From positions 434,001 through 498,000 of the forward strand of contig OZ243042.1 of assembly GCA_965212085.1 (NCBI GenBank): 64,000 nucleotides of DNA. The letters are read 5' to 3'. The position numbers and the translations under genes were made by a program. Positions 46,701 through 58,700 of the stretch are shown piece by piece. This stretch comes from JAHRAW01 sp965212085. Lineage in GTDB: Bacteria; Pseudomonadota; Gammaproteobacteria; Arenicellales; Poriferihabitantaceae. The notes beneath the pieces were generated by a model that searched no databases, was not told where the DNA came from, and was given only the letters and a program-made list of their open reading frames with translations. Every line of letters starts with the position of its first letter. Positions within the stretch are counted from its first letter, which is position 1.

Positions 46701-49700
46701 CCGCTATCCGGGTCGCTGCCGCTGCCGCTGAGGCTCAAACGCCCGCCGGAAGCCACCGGGGTATTCGGCGGCGGCGCGCTGATGGTGGCGGTGGGCGCGT
46801 CGTTGGCGCCGCTCAGCATAATCTCGATCCGTGCCGTCAACGCCGGGTCGGCGTTCGCCACCACCGTAAAGGACTCGCTGGCGACAATATCCCCCGCCAG
46901 CGTCTGCACCCTGTCATCCAGGCGGTAGCGCCACGCGCCGACGGTCGTGAGGGTGAAAGTCCCATAGTCGCCGCCGGTGCCGTCGTGCGCTACAAAAGTG
47001 GCGTCGCCGCCCGGCGGACTGATGATGCCGAGCGCGCCTTCCAACTCGCTCTCCGCGCCATCCTCAACCAGGCTCAGGGCGACGTCGGGCACACCGCTGA
47101 TCGCGGACGGCGGCAGCACCGTGATCGTGAAGCGCAGCACGTCGCGGTCGGCGGCGCCTCGGTTGGAGTCGGAATCCACCACCGCATAAACGTAGCTGCG
47201 AAGTTCGGAGGCCGCCGCCGGCGTACCGCTCAATACGCGGGTGGCGCCGTCAAAACTCAATCCGTCCGGCAAGTTCGGCAGGGCATAGACCAACAAGGCG
47301 TTGCCGCCGCTCGCCGCCGGCAGGGTCAGCGCAGCGATGGCCCGCTCGGCGATGTATTGCTGCGCGGCGATGCGCTGCGCGCCAAAATCCGGCGCCCCGT
47401 CCACGCTGATGGTGAAACGCAGGACGGCGCGGTCGGTGTCGGCCTGGTTGTCGTCCGTGTCCACCGCCGCGTAGGTGTAGGTAAGCGCGTCCTGGGGCGT
47501 GGTCGGCGCACCGCTCAGCAGGCGCGTGCCATCGTCAAAGACCAGCCCGTCCGGCAGCGGCGGCGCGATCCCGTAGCGCAGCGCGCCGTTGCCGTTCGCC
47601 GCCGCCGGCAAGCGCAGGGCGGTGATGGCGGTGTCCACCGCGTATTCCTGGTCGGCGATGCGCGCACCGGCGGCGAAGACCGGGGCGACGTCGGGCGGCG
47701 CCTCCACGCTGAGGTCAAAATCGAGCGTGTCTGCGGCTTCAAGCGCGTCCGTAACCGTGTAGGTGTAGGTAGTGGGCGGCGACAGCGCCTGCGGCGTGCC
47801 GCTCACGCGCCGCGCCAGCGCGTCAAAGATCAGCCCCGCCGGCAAGTCCGGCTCCAGCGTGTAGCGCAGCGGCGCAGTACCGCCGGCGGCGGCCGGCAAA
47901 TCCAGGGGGATGATCGGGGCGCCGGTGGTGTAGATGCGGTCGGCGGCGGCGGCGAGGAACGCCGGCGTACCCCGGTTGATCCCCGCGTCCGGGATGGTGA
48001 TGGTGAACCGCAAGGTGTCGGCGTCGGTGGGGTCGTTGTTGGCGTCGCCGTCCACCACGGTGTAGGTGTAGGTGGCGAGCGGCTGCGACACTTGCGGCGT
48101 GCCGAAGAGTATGCGGGTCAAGGAATCAAAACTGAGGCCCTGCGGCAGCGGCTCCGGGCTCAGGGTGTAAATGAGTTCGCCGTTACCGCCCGCAGCCTGC
48201 GGCAGGCTCAGCGGCGTGATGGTCGCGCCCCGGGTGTAACTCTGGTCAAGCACCGAACGCGCAACAAACACCGGCGCGGCGTCAAGCGGCGGCGGCTCCA
48301 CCGCCACGGCCAGAAAGTCGGTATCGCTGAGGCGCCCGTCACTGACCTTGAAACTCACCACAAAGTCGGTTGGAACCGCCACCTGCGGCGCGGTCCAGGT
48401 GGTGCGCGCCGTACTGAGGTCGCTGAAGTCGCTGAAGTCGCCGCCCTCGCCGCTCACGCTCCACAGGAAGAACAGGGCGTCGGCGGCGTCGGTGTCGGCG
48501 CCGTCGCCGAAGAGCGCGACCACGTCCCCCGGCATCACGGTCACCGAAGTCGCGGGCGCGGTGATTTCGGCGGTCGGCGGGTCGTTGGCGCCGGTGACGG
48601 TGATGGCAACGGCGGCGGCGGCAATGCCGGCGTCCTGCGGCGTAATCGCGAAGTTTTTCTCGCGCACCTGCTGCCCTGCGGCCAGCCGTTGCACGGCCGG
48701 GCCGCTGTCCAGCGTGTACGACCACTCGGCGGCGCCCGCCACCACCCGGAAGCGGCCATAGACGCCGCGCTCGTCCACGGCATGCAGGGGCTCCGACACC
48801 GCGCCGCTGATCGTCGCGTCACCGTCCTCGGTCACGCCGCCTTGCAACACGCCACTCAGCACCCGCGCCTGCGCCGCCACCTGCGTGATGACCACGGTGT
48901 CGCTGCCGAACGCGCCGCCCTGGTCGGTCACGCGCAGGCGCAGCGTGTACTTCGCGCCCGGCCCCCGGTTGCCCACGGTCCAGGTGGTGTCGCGTGCGCT
49001 GCGGTCGCCAAAGCGCCCGCCCTGCGAAACCGGGCTCAGGCTCCACGTGTAGCTCAGCGTCTCCTCATCCCCGGGGTCCGCATCGCCGCCAACGCCGCGC
49101 AGGTTGATGACCGTGCCCGTCGGCGCTTCGTTGCGGTCCGCCGTTACGCGCGCGCTCGGCGTATTGTTGTCGCCGATGACCTCAACAACCAGCGTCGCCG
49201 GCGGATACAAGTCCGGCCTGTCGGTGCGGATCGTGAACTCATCCCGCACTCGTTGGTCCTGCCCCAGGGCCATCACCGCCGGGCGGCTCCCGTCCAGCGT
49301 GTAGCTCCACTCTCCTATCTCGTTCAAATCAAGGGTTCCATAGCTGCTTTCCGGAGCGCCGGTCAGGTAGTTGGTTCTGACGAGTTGGCGTGAGCCTCTG
49401 CCGATGTACCTCTCATCCGTGGTTTCGGCGCCGTTGGGGAGCCTGAGCTGGAACTCGCCCCGCACCACGCGCCGGCCGCTCGCATCGGTCACCTGCACGT
49501 GCAAATCGCCGCTGATGTAGCGGCTTGACGGCGGCGGCGTGGCGGCGGTTGCGGGCGCGATGCGCAGGGTGAAGTCGGCCGTGGCCGCGTCGCCGTTGCG
49601 ATCCGTCGCCATGTAGGTGTAGGTCGTCGGCGTATCCAGCGGCGAGCGCGGCGTACCGCTCAGGCGCCGGGTGCCGCCGTCAAAGCTCAGCCCGGCCGGC

Positions 49701-52700
49701 AACTGCGGCGTGATGCGGTAGCGGAGCGGGGCGTCGCCGCCGCGCGCCTCGGGCAGCGCGGCGATGTCAATGCGGCGCTGCGCCTGAAAGTGAAAGGAGC
49801 GCGGCACGTAGTCGGAGCCGAAGAACGGCACCGAATCGCCGTCCAGCCGCACCACGGCCTCTCCCCCGGCGCCGAAAGAATCCCGCACCCGCAAGCGCAG
49901 CGTGTAGATGATCTCCCTCATCTCGTGCGGCGCAGTCCAGGTCGTGTCCGGGCTGTTGCGGTCGGCGAAAATGCCCACCGCCGGGTCCGCGATCCAGGTG
50001 TGGCTCAGCGTCTCAATCGCGGGATTGTCGGGATCGGTGGCGGCGCCGCTCAGCGCAACCACGTCACCGGCGCGCACGATCACCTGGCCGGCGCGCGCCG
50101 TCACCAGCGGCGCGTCGTTCACGCCCCTCACCGTGAACTCGAAAATAACCGGTTCATAGAGCGGCGTGTACGGCGCCACGACAAAGCGCTCCACCGGCCG
50201 CTCGCCGTTGACCAGGGCCTGGGTCTGCGCCCGGCCTCCTTTCAGGGTGTAGCGCCAGTTGCCGCGTTCGTCCTCCATCACGAAGGTGCCAAAGCGGCCC
50301 TGCCTGGTTTCGCGGTTCCAGATGCCGCCGTTGCGATCCACCCTCAGCAGGCCGTCGCCGAGTTTCCAATTCAGCCGCCCGCTGACCACGGCCTGGTCGC
50401 CGCCGTCATCCTCGCTGAAGGCGCCGGTGCGCGGGCCGGTAACGGCTTCCAGTTGTCCGAAGATGCGGAAACGCAGGAAACCGATGGTTCTGACCGGGCT
50501 TCCGTCGCTGGGCTGTGCCCGGACCCGGTAGTCTTCGTTGTGGATGTCGTCCGGAACCAGCGCCTGCAACGCCCTCGTGCCGGTCCTTTGTATGTACTCC
50601 CATTCGCCGTTGCTGCGCAAAATGAACCGGGAAAACTCGTTTTCCAGGTCCCGTGCCACGACTGAATCAAAGCCGCTCAGATCCAGGCGGCCCGTCAATT
50701 TGTTGTTGGCGGCGCCGGGGTCCAGTTCATCCATGGTGCGGAACAGCAGGATGCGGTCGCCCGCAAGCCGCACGGGATTGACCGTGATTACCGCCGAGTC
50801 GCCGCTGCCGGTGGCGCCGTCCGGGTCGCGCGCCCTGAAGCGCAGGGTCACCGTCAGCGGCGCATCCACCGAAGGCGCGCTCCAGGTCGTGGACGCCGCA
50901 TTGGGGTTGGCGAAGACGCCGATGTTCGCGGGCGCCGTGCTCCAGGCATAGCTGAGCGCGGCCTGATGCCCGAAGTCGGGGTCGGTGGCATCGCCCGCAA
51001 CCTGGTGCTCCTGTGCCGACGCCGACTGGAGCGCCGCCGCGGGCGTGGTGACCGTAACCTGCGGTACGTCGTTTTGGCCGCGAATCGTGATGCGAATGAA
51101 GTCGTCCGGGGTCGCGTTTGCATAGTTGCCGCTGACCAGGTCAAGACCGGCCTCCACGCCAAACGCATCCTCCACGACGTCGCGACCGCGCAAGGCGTCG
51201 TTGTCGTCGTTCAGGGTATAGGTCCAGGCGCCGTCCTCGGCGATGACAAAGACGCCGTAACCGCCTTCCTGCATGCGCGCATGGAATATCGCGTCAAAGC
51301 CCGCGAAATCGGGCGGATTGATGTAGCGGAGCCGCCCCGCCAGCGCCTGCGGGCCGCTGTCCTCACGCAGCGCGCCGCCACGGTCGGCGGCGCTCTCAGC
51401 AACGATGGCCGCGGGCGCCGGCGTAACCCTGATCCCGGTGGTGGCGGCGGCGGCGGCGCCTTGCGCGTCTGTCACCCGCAGCCGCAGGGTTACGCCGCCG
51501 GGCGCAGTGGCGGCGGTCCACACCGGCCGTACCGCGCGGGCATCGTCAAACACGCCGGTATTGAGCGGCACCGTGCTCCACGCATAGTCCAGCGTGGCGC
51601 TTTCCCCGGCGTCCGGGTCGCTACTGCCGCCGCCGTCCAGCGTTACCGCGCCGCCCGCCGCCAGCGATGCGGGCGCCCCGGTGATCGCGGCCACCGGGGC
51701 ATCGTTGACGCCGGTGATGGTGATGGTCGCGAAAGCGCCGCTGATGTCGCCCTGCGCCGGCTCAAGCCTGAACTGCTCTTGCGCCTGGCGGCCGGCGCCG
51801 AGCGCCTGCACCGCAGCGCGCCGGCCATCCAGCGTGTAGTTCCAGCCCAGCCCCCGCTGCAGCACGTCAAAGCGGCCATAGACCCCGTCCTCGCCGCGCA
51901 CGCTCAAGTCGTGGGAGACGACGTTGAACTCGGTGCGCTTGACGCCGTCTTCAATGAAACTGCTGCTGAAGTCGCCGCGCAACCGCCCGGCGGCTTTGAT
52001 CTGGGTAACGACCAGGTTGCCGGTGCCGACGCCGCCGTGCTGGTCGGTGGCGCGCAGGCTCAGCGTGTATTTCGCACCGGCGCCCCTGTCTCCCATGACA
52101 TAGATCGTGTCGCGCGCACGGCGGTCAACAAAACGGCCCCCCAGCGCGGCCGGCTCCACGCTCCACGAATAGACCACCCCGGCAAGATCTTCGTCGTTGG
52201 CGTCCGCGACCATGCCGCTGACAAGGATCGCGCCCCGCACCGGCGCCGTGCTGCGGTTCGCCGTCACGCGCACGTCCGGCACCCGGTTCGCCCCCAGGAT
52301 GTCAATGACCAGCGTGGCGGCGGGATACACCTGCGGCCGGTTGGTGGTGATGGTGAACTGCTCCCGCAGCCGCCGCCCCGGCCTCAGCGCGACCACCTCG
52401 GGCAAGATGTGGTCAACCCGGTATTCCCATCTGCCGGGGCCGCCGGAGGGGTCGGTGACGGTGAGCGCCCCGTAATCGCCGTCCTGCACGCCGCGGATAA
52501 AGGCGCCGCCGTCAGCCGCACGGCCGTTGGCATTATTGAGCGACAGCACGCCGAAAACGGTGCGCTCGCCGAAGGCGGGAGTCACCGTGCCGTACAACGG
52601 GCCGCCGATGTAGCGCGAGCCGGACGGCGGGTTTGGGGCCGTTTTCGGCACCACCATGATCGTGAATTGCAGCGTGTCGGTGTCGCCGTTGTCGTCGGTC

Positions 52701-55700
52701 GCCACGTAGGTCCAGGCCGCCGCTTCACTCAGCGCCACTTGCGGCGTGCCGGTCAGGCGCCGCGCCGCCGCGTCAAAACTGAGCCCGCGCGGCAGCACCC
52801 TGCCGGCCACCGCCCCCGCCCCCGGTCCCGCCGCCCCCGCCCCCGGTCTCAGACTGTAACGAACAACGCCGTTGCCGCCGCGGGCCGGCGGCAGCGCGGC
52901 AACATCAACCGCCGTCCCCACCTTGAAGATATAGGCGTCCGGCGCGTAGTCGGTGCCGAAGGCCGGCGCCGAGTCGGGATCAAGCCGCAGCACGGCCTCG
53001 TCGAAAGCGCCGCGCACGTCCCGCACCCGCAGCGTCAAGGTGAAGCCGTCCTCCGGCATCGTGCGCGGCGCGTGCCAGTTGGTGTTGGGGTCGTGGCTGT
53101 CGTCAAAGACGCCCATGGCCGGGTCGGTGAACCACGTATAGGCCAGCGTTTCTTGTTCCAGGCGGTCGGGGTCGGTGGCGGCGCCGCGCAACCGCACCAC
53201 GTCTCCGGGCTGCACCACGGTGCGGTCGGCTTGCGCCATGGTCACCTGCGGCGCGTCATTGGCGCCGGTCACGGTGAACCCAAAAGTCACCGATTCATAC
53301 AATGGGGTGTACGGCAGGACCACGAATGTCTCCCGTGGCGCATCGCCATCCTGCAGGCTCTGCGTAACCGCGGCGTTGGGGTTCAAGGTGTAGCGCCAGT
53401 TGCCGCGCTCGTCCAGCATCTCAAAGAGGCCGAACCTGCCGTTGCGGGTCTCGCGATTCCAGATGCCGCCGTTTCGCTCCACCTCAAACTCCCGGCCATA
53501 GTCCCAGTTCAGCCGCCCCCTGATGACGGCATCGCTGCCGGAGTCCTCCTCGTTGAGCGTGAAGTTGCGCCGGCCGATGATGGGTTCGGCCGCCCCCTGG
53601 ATGAGGATGCGGAAGTCTCCCGGAAAGCCCCTGCTGCCGTCGCTGCGAAACCCCACCAGCCTGAAGTCGGCGTGGAGGGTCTCGCCCGGCCCCAGTTTCT
53701 GAATTTCCAGCCTCTCAACGGAGCCCGCGGGTATCAGGTTAAAGTGCCAGTCACCGTTGGCTCTCAGCGTGAAGCGCCCGTACTTGTGGAGGCGGTCGTT
53801 GTTTCTTCGCCTGTCCCAACTGGCGAGATTGTGCCGTCCCGGCGGCTCATTGCCTGTGGCCGTTTCCAACACCATCGCATCTTCGCTGATGTAGCCGACG
53901 GCCGCGATGATCGTGAAAGGCGGCACAGTAATACGGATGACAAACCGCAGCGTGTCCGTGTCGCCGTCCTCGTCGGTCACCGTCCAGGTGTAGGTGGTGG
54001 GAGGGGGGGGGCTGCCGATGATCGTGAACGGCGTGCCGATCACGCGCCGCCGCTCGGGGTCGTAGCGCAGCCCGCGCGGCAACTCCGGACTAAGACTGTA
54101 GCTGAGCGCACCGTCGCCGCCGGCGCCCGCCGGCAGGTTCAACGCCGGGATGGAGACATTCGTCGTGTACTCCTGGTCGGGGATCGTTACCCCGTTGGGG
54201 AACGCCGGCGCCAGATCCTCCTCCGCGATGGTAATGGTGAAACGCAGCAGCGCGGCGTCAAACACCAGCGACAGGTTGGTGTCGGAGTCGGTCGCGGTGT
54301 AGGCGTAGGTGGCGAGGTCCCGAGGCTCGTGCGGGGTGCCGAAGAGCACGCGGCCGGCGGCGTCAAAAAAGAGCCCGTCCGGCAGTTCGGGGGTGATGTG
54401 GTAGCGCAGCACACCGTTGCCGGCGACGGCCTCGGGCAGGGTCACGGGGATGATGGCTTCGCGGGCCTTGTAAGACTGAGCGGGGATGGCGGCCGCATCC
54501 GGGAACACCGGCGGCACGTCCGGCACGGCGACGGCGATGGCGAAATTGAGGCTGGCCGAGGAGGAGGCGCTGTCGGTGGCGGTGTAGTAGTAAATGAAGG
54601 AGCGCTGGGGCGTATCCGGAACCCCGGAGAGCACCCGGTTGGCGGCGTCAAAGGACAGCCCGCTCGGCGGCTCCGGCCTGATGTCGTAACGCAGGGCGCC
54701 GTCGCCGCCGGTGGCCGCAGGCAGCGTCAGCGGGGTGATCGCCACGTCGGGGATGTAACGCTGGGCGGGGATGGCGGCGCCGTTCTGGAAGCCCGGCGCG
54801 ACCCCGGCCGGGCTGACGGTGATGTCAAAAGTCAAACGCGCGGCGGCGCCGGACTGGTCGGTAACCGTATAGGCGTAGGCGGTGGTGATCGCGGACGCGA
54901 GCGCGTGCGGCGTGCCGGAGAGCACCCGGCTTGCCTCGTCAAAGGACAGCCCGCCCGGCAAGGCCGGGGTAATCGCGTAGCGCAGTTCGCCGACGCCGCC
55001 GATGGCCACCGGCAGGGTGCGCGGGTTGATGGCCGCACCGGCAATGTAATTCCCTTCGCTGACGACCTCGCCGACAAAGGCGAGCGCGGCCTGCGGCGGC
55101 GGCGGCGACACCGTAACGACGGTGCGCTCGGTGTCGCTGAGGCGCCCGTCGTCCACGCGCAGGCTCAGCACGACGTTGGTTTCCTCCTCCACCTTCGGCG
55201 CGATCCAGGTGGTTTCGGAGACCGCGGCATTGGCGAAAATGCCCAGCCCATCCGACGCGCCCCACAAGTATTCCAGGATGTCGCCCGAATCGGGGTCGTT
55301 GCCGCGCCCGATCAACGTAACGGTCTCGCCTGAAAACACGCGCACCGCATCCGCGGGCGCGATGATCTCCGCCGTCAGCGGGTCGTTGACGCCGGTGACG
55401 GTGATGACCACGTTGACGCTGGCGACGCCGCTATCGCGCGGCGAGATGGCGAACGTCTCCTGTTGCTGCTCCCCTGCGGCCAGCGCCTGCACCGACGGCA
55501 GGCGGCTGTCCAGCGTGTAGCTCCACTCGGCGCTGCCCCCCACCACCCGGAAGCGGCCATAGATCCCCTGCTTGTCAACCCCTCTCAGCAGGAGCGACAC
55601 GAAACCGCCGGTACTCACATCGGGAGCGTCCTCGGTCACGGTGCCTTCCAGGTCGCCGCTCAGCACCGTGCCGGCCTCCGCCGTCTGGGTGATGATGATG

Positions 55701-58700
55701 CTGTCACCGCCTTCACCGCCGGTCTGGTCGGTGGCCCGCAGCACCAGGGTGTATTGCGCGCCTACCCCCCGGTCGCCCACGGTATAGGTAGTCTCAAGGG
55801 CGCGGCGGTCGGCGAAACTGCCGCCCTGGAAGCCCAGCACACTCCAGGTGTAGCTCAGCGTCTCCGACTCCCCGCTATCCGGATCAGTGGCGCGGCCGCC
55901 CAGGTTGATCACCGCGCCCGCCGGCGCCTGGCTGCGATTCGCCGTCAACTTCACGCTCGGCCGGTCGTTCAGCCCTTCCACCATGATGACCACGGTGGCC
56001 GGGGGATACAAAGCCGGCCTGGTGCTGTGAACCACAAACTCATCCCGCACCAGTACGCGGCCCGGCACCGGTACCAGCGCCTCGGGGGGGACACTGTTGC
56101 CGGCGGGGTCAATGGTGCCGGAGCGGTAGACCCAGAATCCCTGCTCCTGCCCCCTTACTCCGCCCAGGAAAAAGGTGCCGTAAGCGCCATCCTGCTCGGT
56201 CTCCTCGAAACCAACATCGGAGGCGGGACTGCCGTCGGGGCGAAAGAAGCGCAAGGTGCCGACTGCGCTTCTGGTGCCGGGGCTGGTGATCACGGAGGAT
56301 CCCTGGCCGCGCAACGTGCCGCGCAGATCGCCGCCGATGTAATGCGACAACGGCGCCGGCCGCGTGGCGGTGCGCGGCACGATCATGATCGTGAATTGCA
56401 GCGCGTCGGTGTCGCCGTTGGCGTCCGCCGCCGTGTAGGTGTAGGTGCGCGGCTCGTCCAGCACCGCCAGCGGTCTGCCGGTCAACCTGCGCGCGACCCG
56501 CTCAAAGCTCAGGCCCGCAGGCAAGGCCGGCGTAACCTTGTACCGCACCTCTCCGGAACCGGAAAGCGCCGCCGGCAGCGGCGCCGTATTGAGCGTCCGT
56601 TGCTCCTGGAAGACATAGTCGGTGGTCGCGTAATCGTTACCGAAGTACGGCGCCGAATCGGCCCGCAGCGTTACTCCGGACTGACCGGTAACGCCGGTCG
56701 TGTCGCGCACCCGCAGCACCAGCCGGTAGCTGCCGTCGAGCATCTCCTGCGGCGCGGTCCAGGTGGTTTCAAGGGCGTTGCGGTCGGCGAACACCCCCAC
56801 CGCCGGGAGCGCGTACCAGGTGAAGGCCAGCGTTTGCAGTTCGGATGCGTCCTCGGAGCCGCCACGGCCGCTCAGCGACACCACCTCACCGGGACGCACC
56901 ACCGAGCGGTCGGCCATCGCCGTTGCCGTGGGCGTGTCAAAAACGCCATGCACCCTGAACTCAAAGACCACCGGCTCATACAACGGGGTGTACGGATGGA
57001 CGACGATGCGATCCGTCTCCCGCTGGCCGGCGACCAGCGCCTGCACCGCCGCCCGTTGCGGCTCCAGGATGTAGCGCCAGTTTCCCCGCTCGTCGAGCAT
57101 CTCAAAGACGCCGAACCTGCCGTTCATAACATCGGGATTCCAGATGCCGCCCCTGCGGTCCACGCGCAGCAGGTTGTCGCCGAGATCCCAGTCAAGGATG
57201 CCCTCAACCCTGGTGCCACGCGGCATGCGCGGCGTTCTGAGGTCGCCGAATTCGTCCTCCGTAAATCCGAACACGCGCCGACCGGTAACCGGCTCCAGTT
57301 TGCCCAGGATGCGGACGCGCAGGATGCCGAGCGAGTGCTTGCTGCGGTCGCCGGCGCGCACCCCGCGCAAGGTGAAGTCGTCGTGGGTGAGGTCGCCCGG
57401 CACCAGTTGCTGAACCTCCCTGGTGCTAATCAGTTGTATGTAGCGGAACTCACCGTTGGGCTCCAGGTCGAGGCGTCCGAAATCGCTTCTGCCGTGCTGC
57501 TCGACGAAGGCGATGAACCCGTCGGGCAGGCTCAGCCTTTGCTCAATCCTTTCGGCGGGGCGCGGTGTGCCGGGGTCCATTTCGTCCATGGTCGCGAAGA
57601 ACAGGATGTTGTCGCCCGCCGGCGTAACCGGGTTGATCGTGACCGGGGGCGAAACCGCCGTGGCAACGGCGCCACCCGGGTCGCGCGCCGTGAGGCGCAG
57701 CGTGACCGTGGTCGCAACGTCCACCGAAGGCGCGCTCCAGGGGGTGGACAGTGCCGCAGCGTCGGTGAACGTGCCGATGCCCGCGGGCGCCGTGGACCAG
57801 GCGTACACGAGGCTGTCTTGGTGCCCGCGGTCGGGATCCGTGGCACTGCCCGTGACCAGGTGCTCTGATGCGGATGGCACGCTGGCCGGCGCGGTGATGC
57901 TGAGCTGCGGCGGGTCGTTGACGCCGTGGATGGTGATTTGAATGAAGCCCGGGGCGGAGGTGACGAATGTTTCGGCGACCGGGTCAAAACCCGCCTGCAC
58001 GTCAAATACATCCAACACGCTGTCAAGCCCATTCAGCAGGTCGGCCTGGTTATCGTTCAGCGTGTACGCCCAGGCGCCGTCCGCGGTGAGAACGAGGACG
58101 CCGTAGCGGCCGTCCACCGTCTGCGGGTTGAATACCATGTCAATCCCCGCCAGCGGGTTTTGGTACGCCAGCATGCCGCTCGCCGTGCCCGGCTCCGCGT
58201 CCTCGGTTACTTCGCCGGTGTGCACGCCGCCGAGTTGCGGCGGCCCCGGGCCGACCGTGAGAATCATTGAATCCTCGCGCACCGCCCCCTGTGCATCCTC
58301 AACCCGCAGCCGCAGGGTAACGACGCCCTGCATGGCGGGCGTCCACACGGCGCGCGGCGCGCTCACGTTGTCATCCGCAAAGCGGCCGAAGCCCGCGGGC
58401 GAGGTACTCCAGGCATAGACCAGGCCGGCTTGTTCCCCGGCATCGGCGTCGCTGCCGCTACCGCTGAGCGTAATCGGAACGTCCACCGGCGACGATGCGG
58501 GCGCCTCGCCGACGTGGGCCACCGGCGGGTCGTTGGCGCCGCTGATGGTGACCGTCGCGAAGGCGCCGGTAACGCCGCCGTTGACCGGCCTCAGGCGGAA
58601 CCGCTCCCTCACCTCCTCGCCGGCGCGCAGTGCCTGGACGACGGCGCGGTCGCGCCGCAGCGTGTAACTCCACTGCGTGGCGTCTGACGCCCTGACCTCA

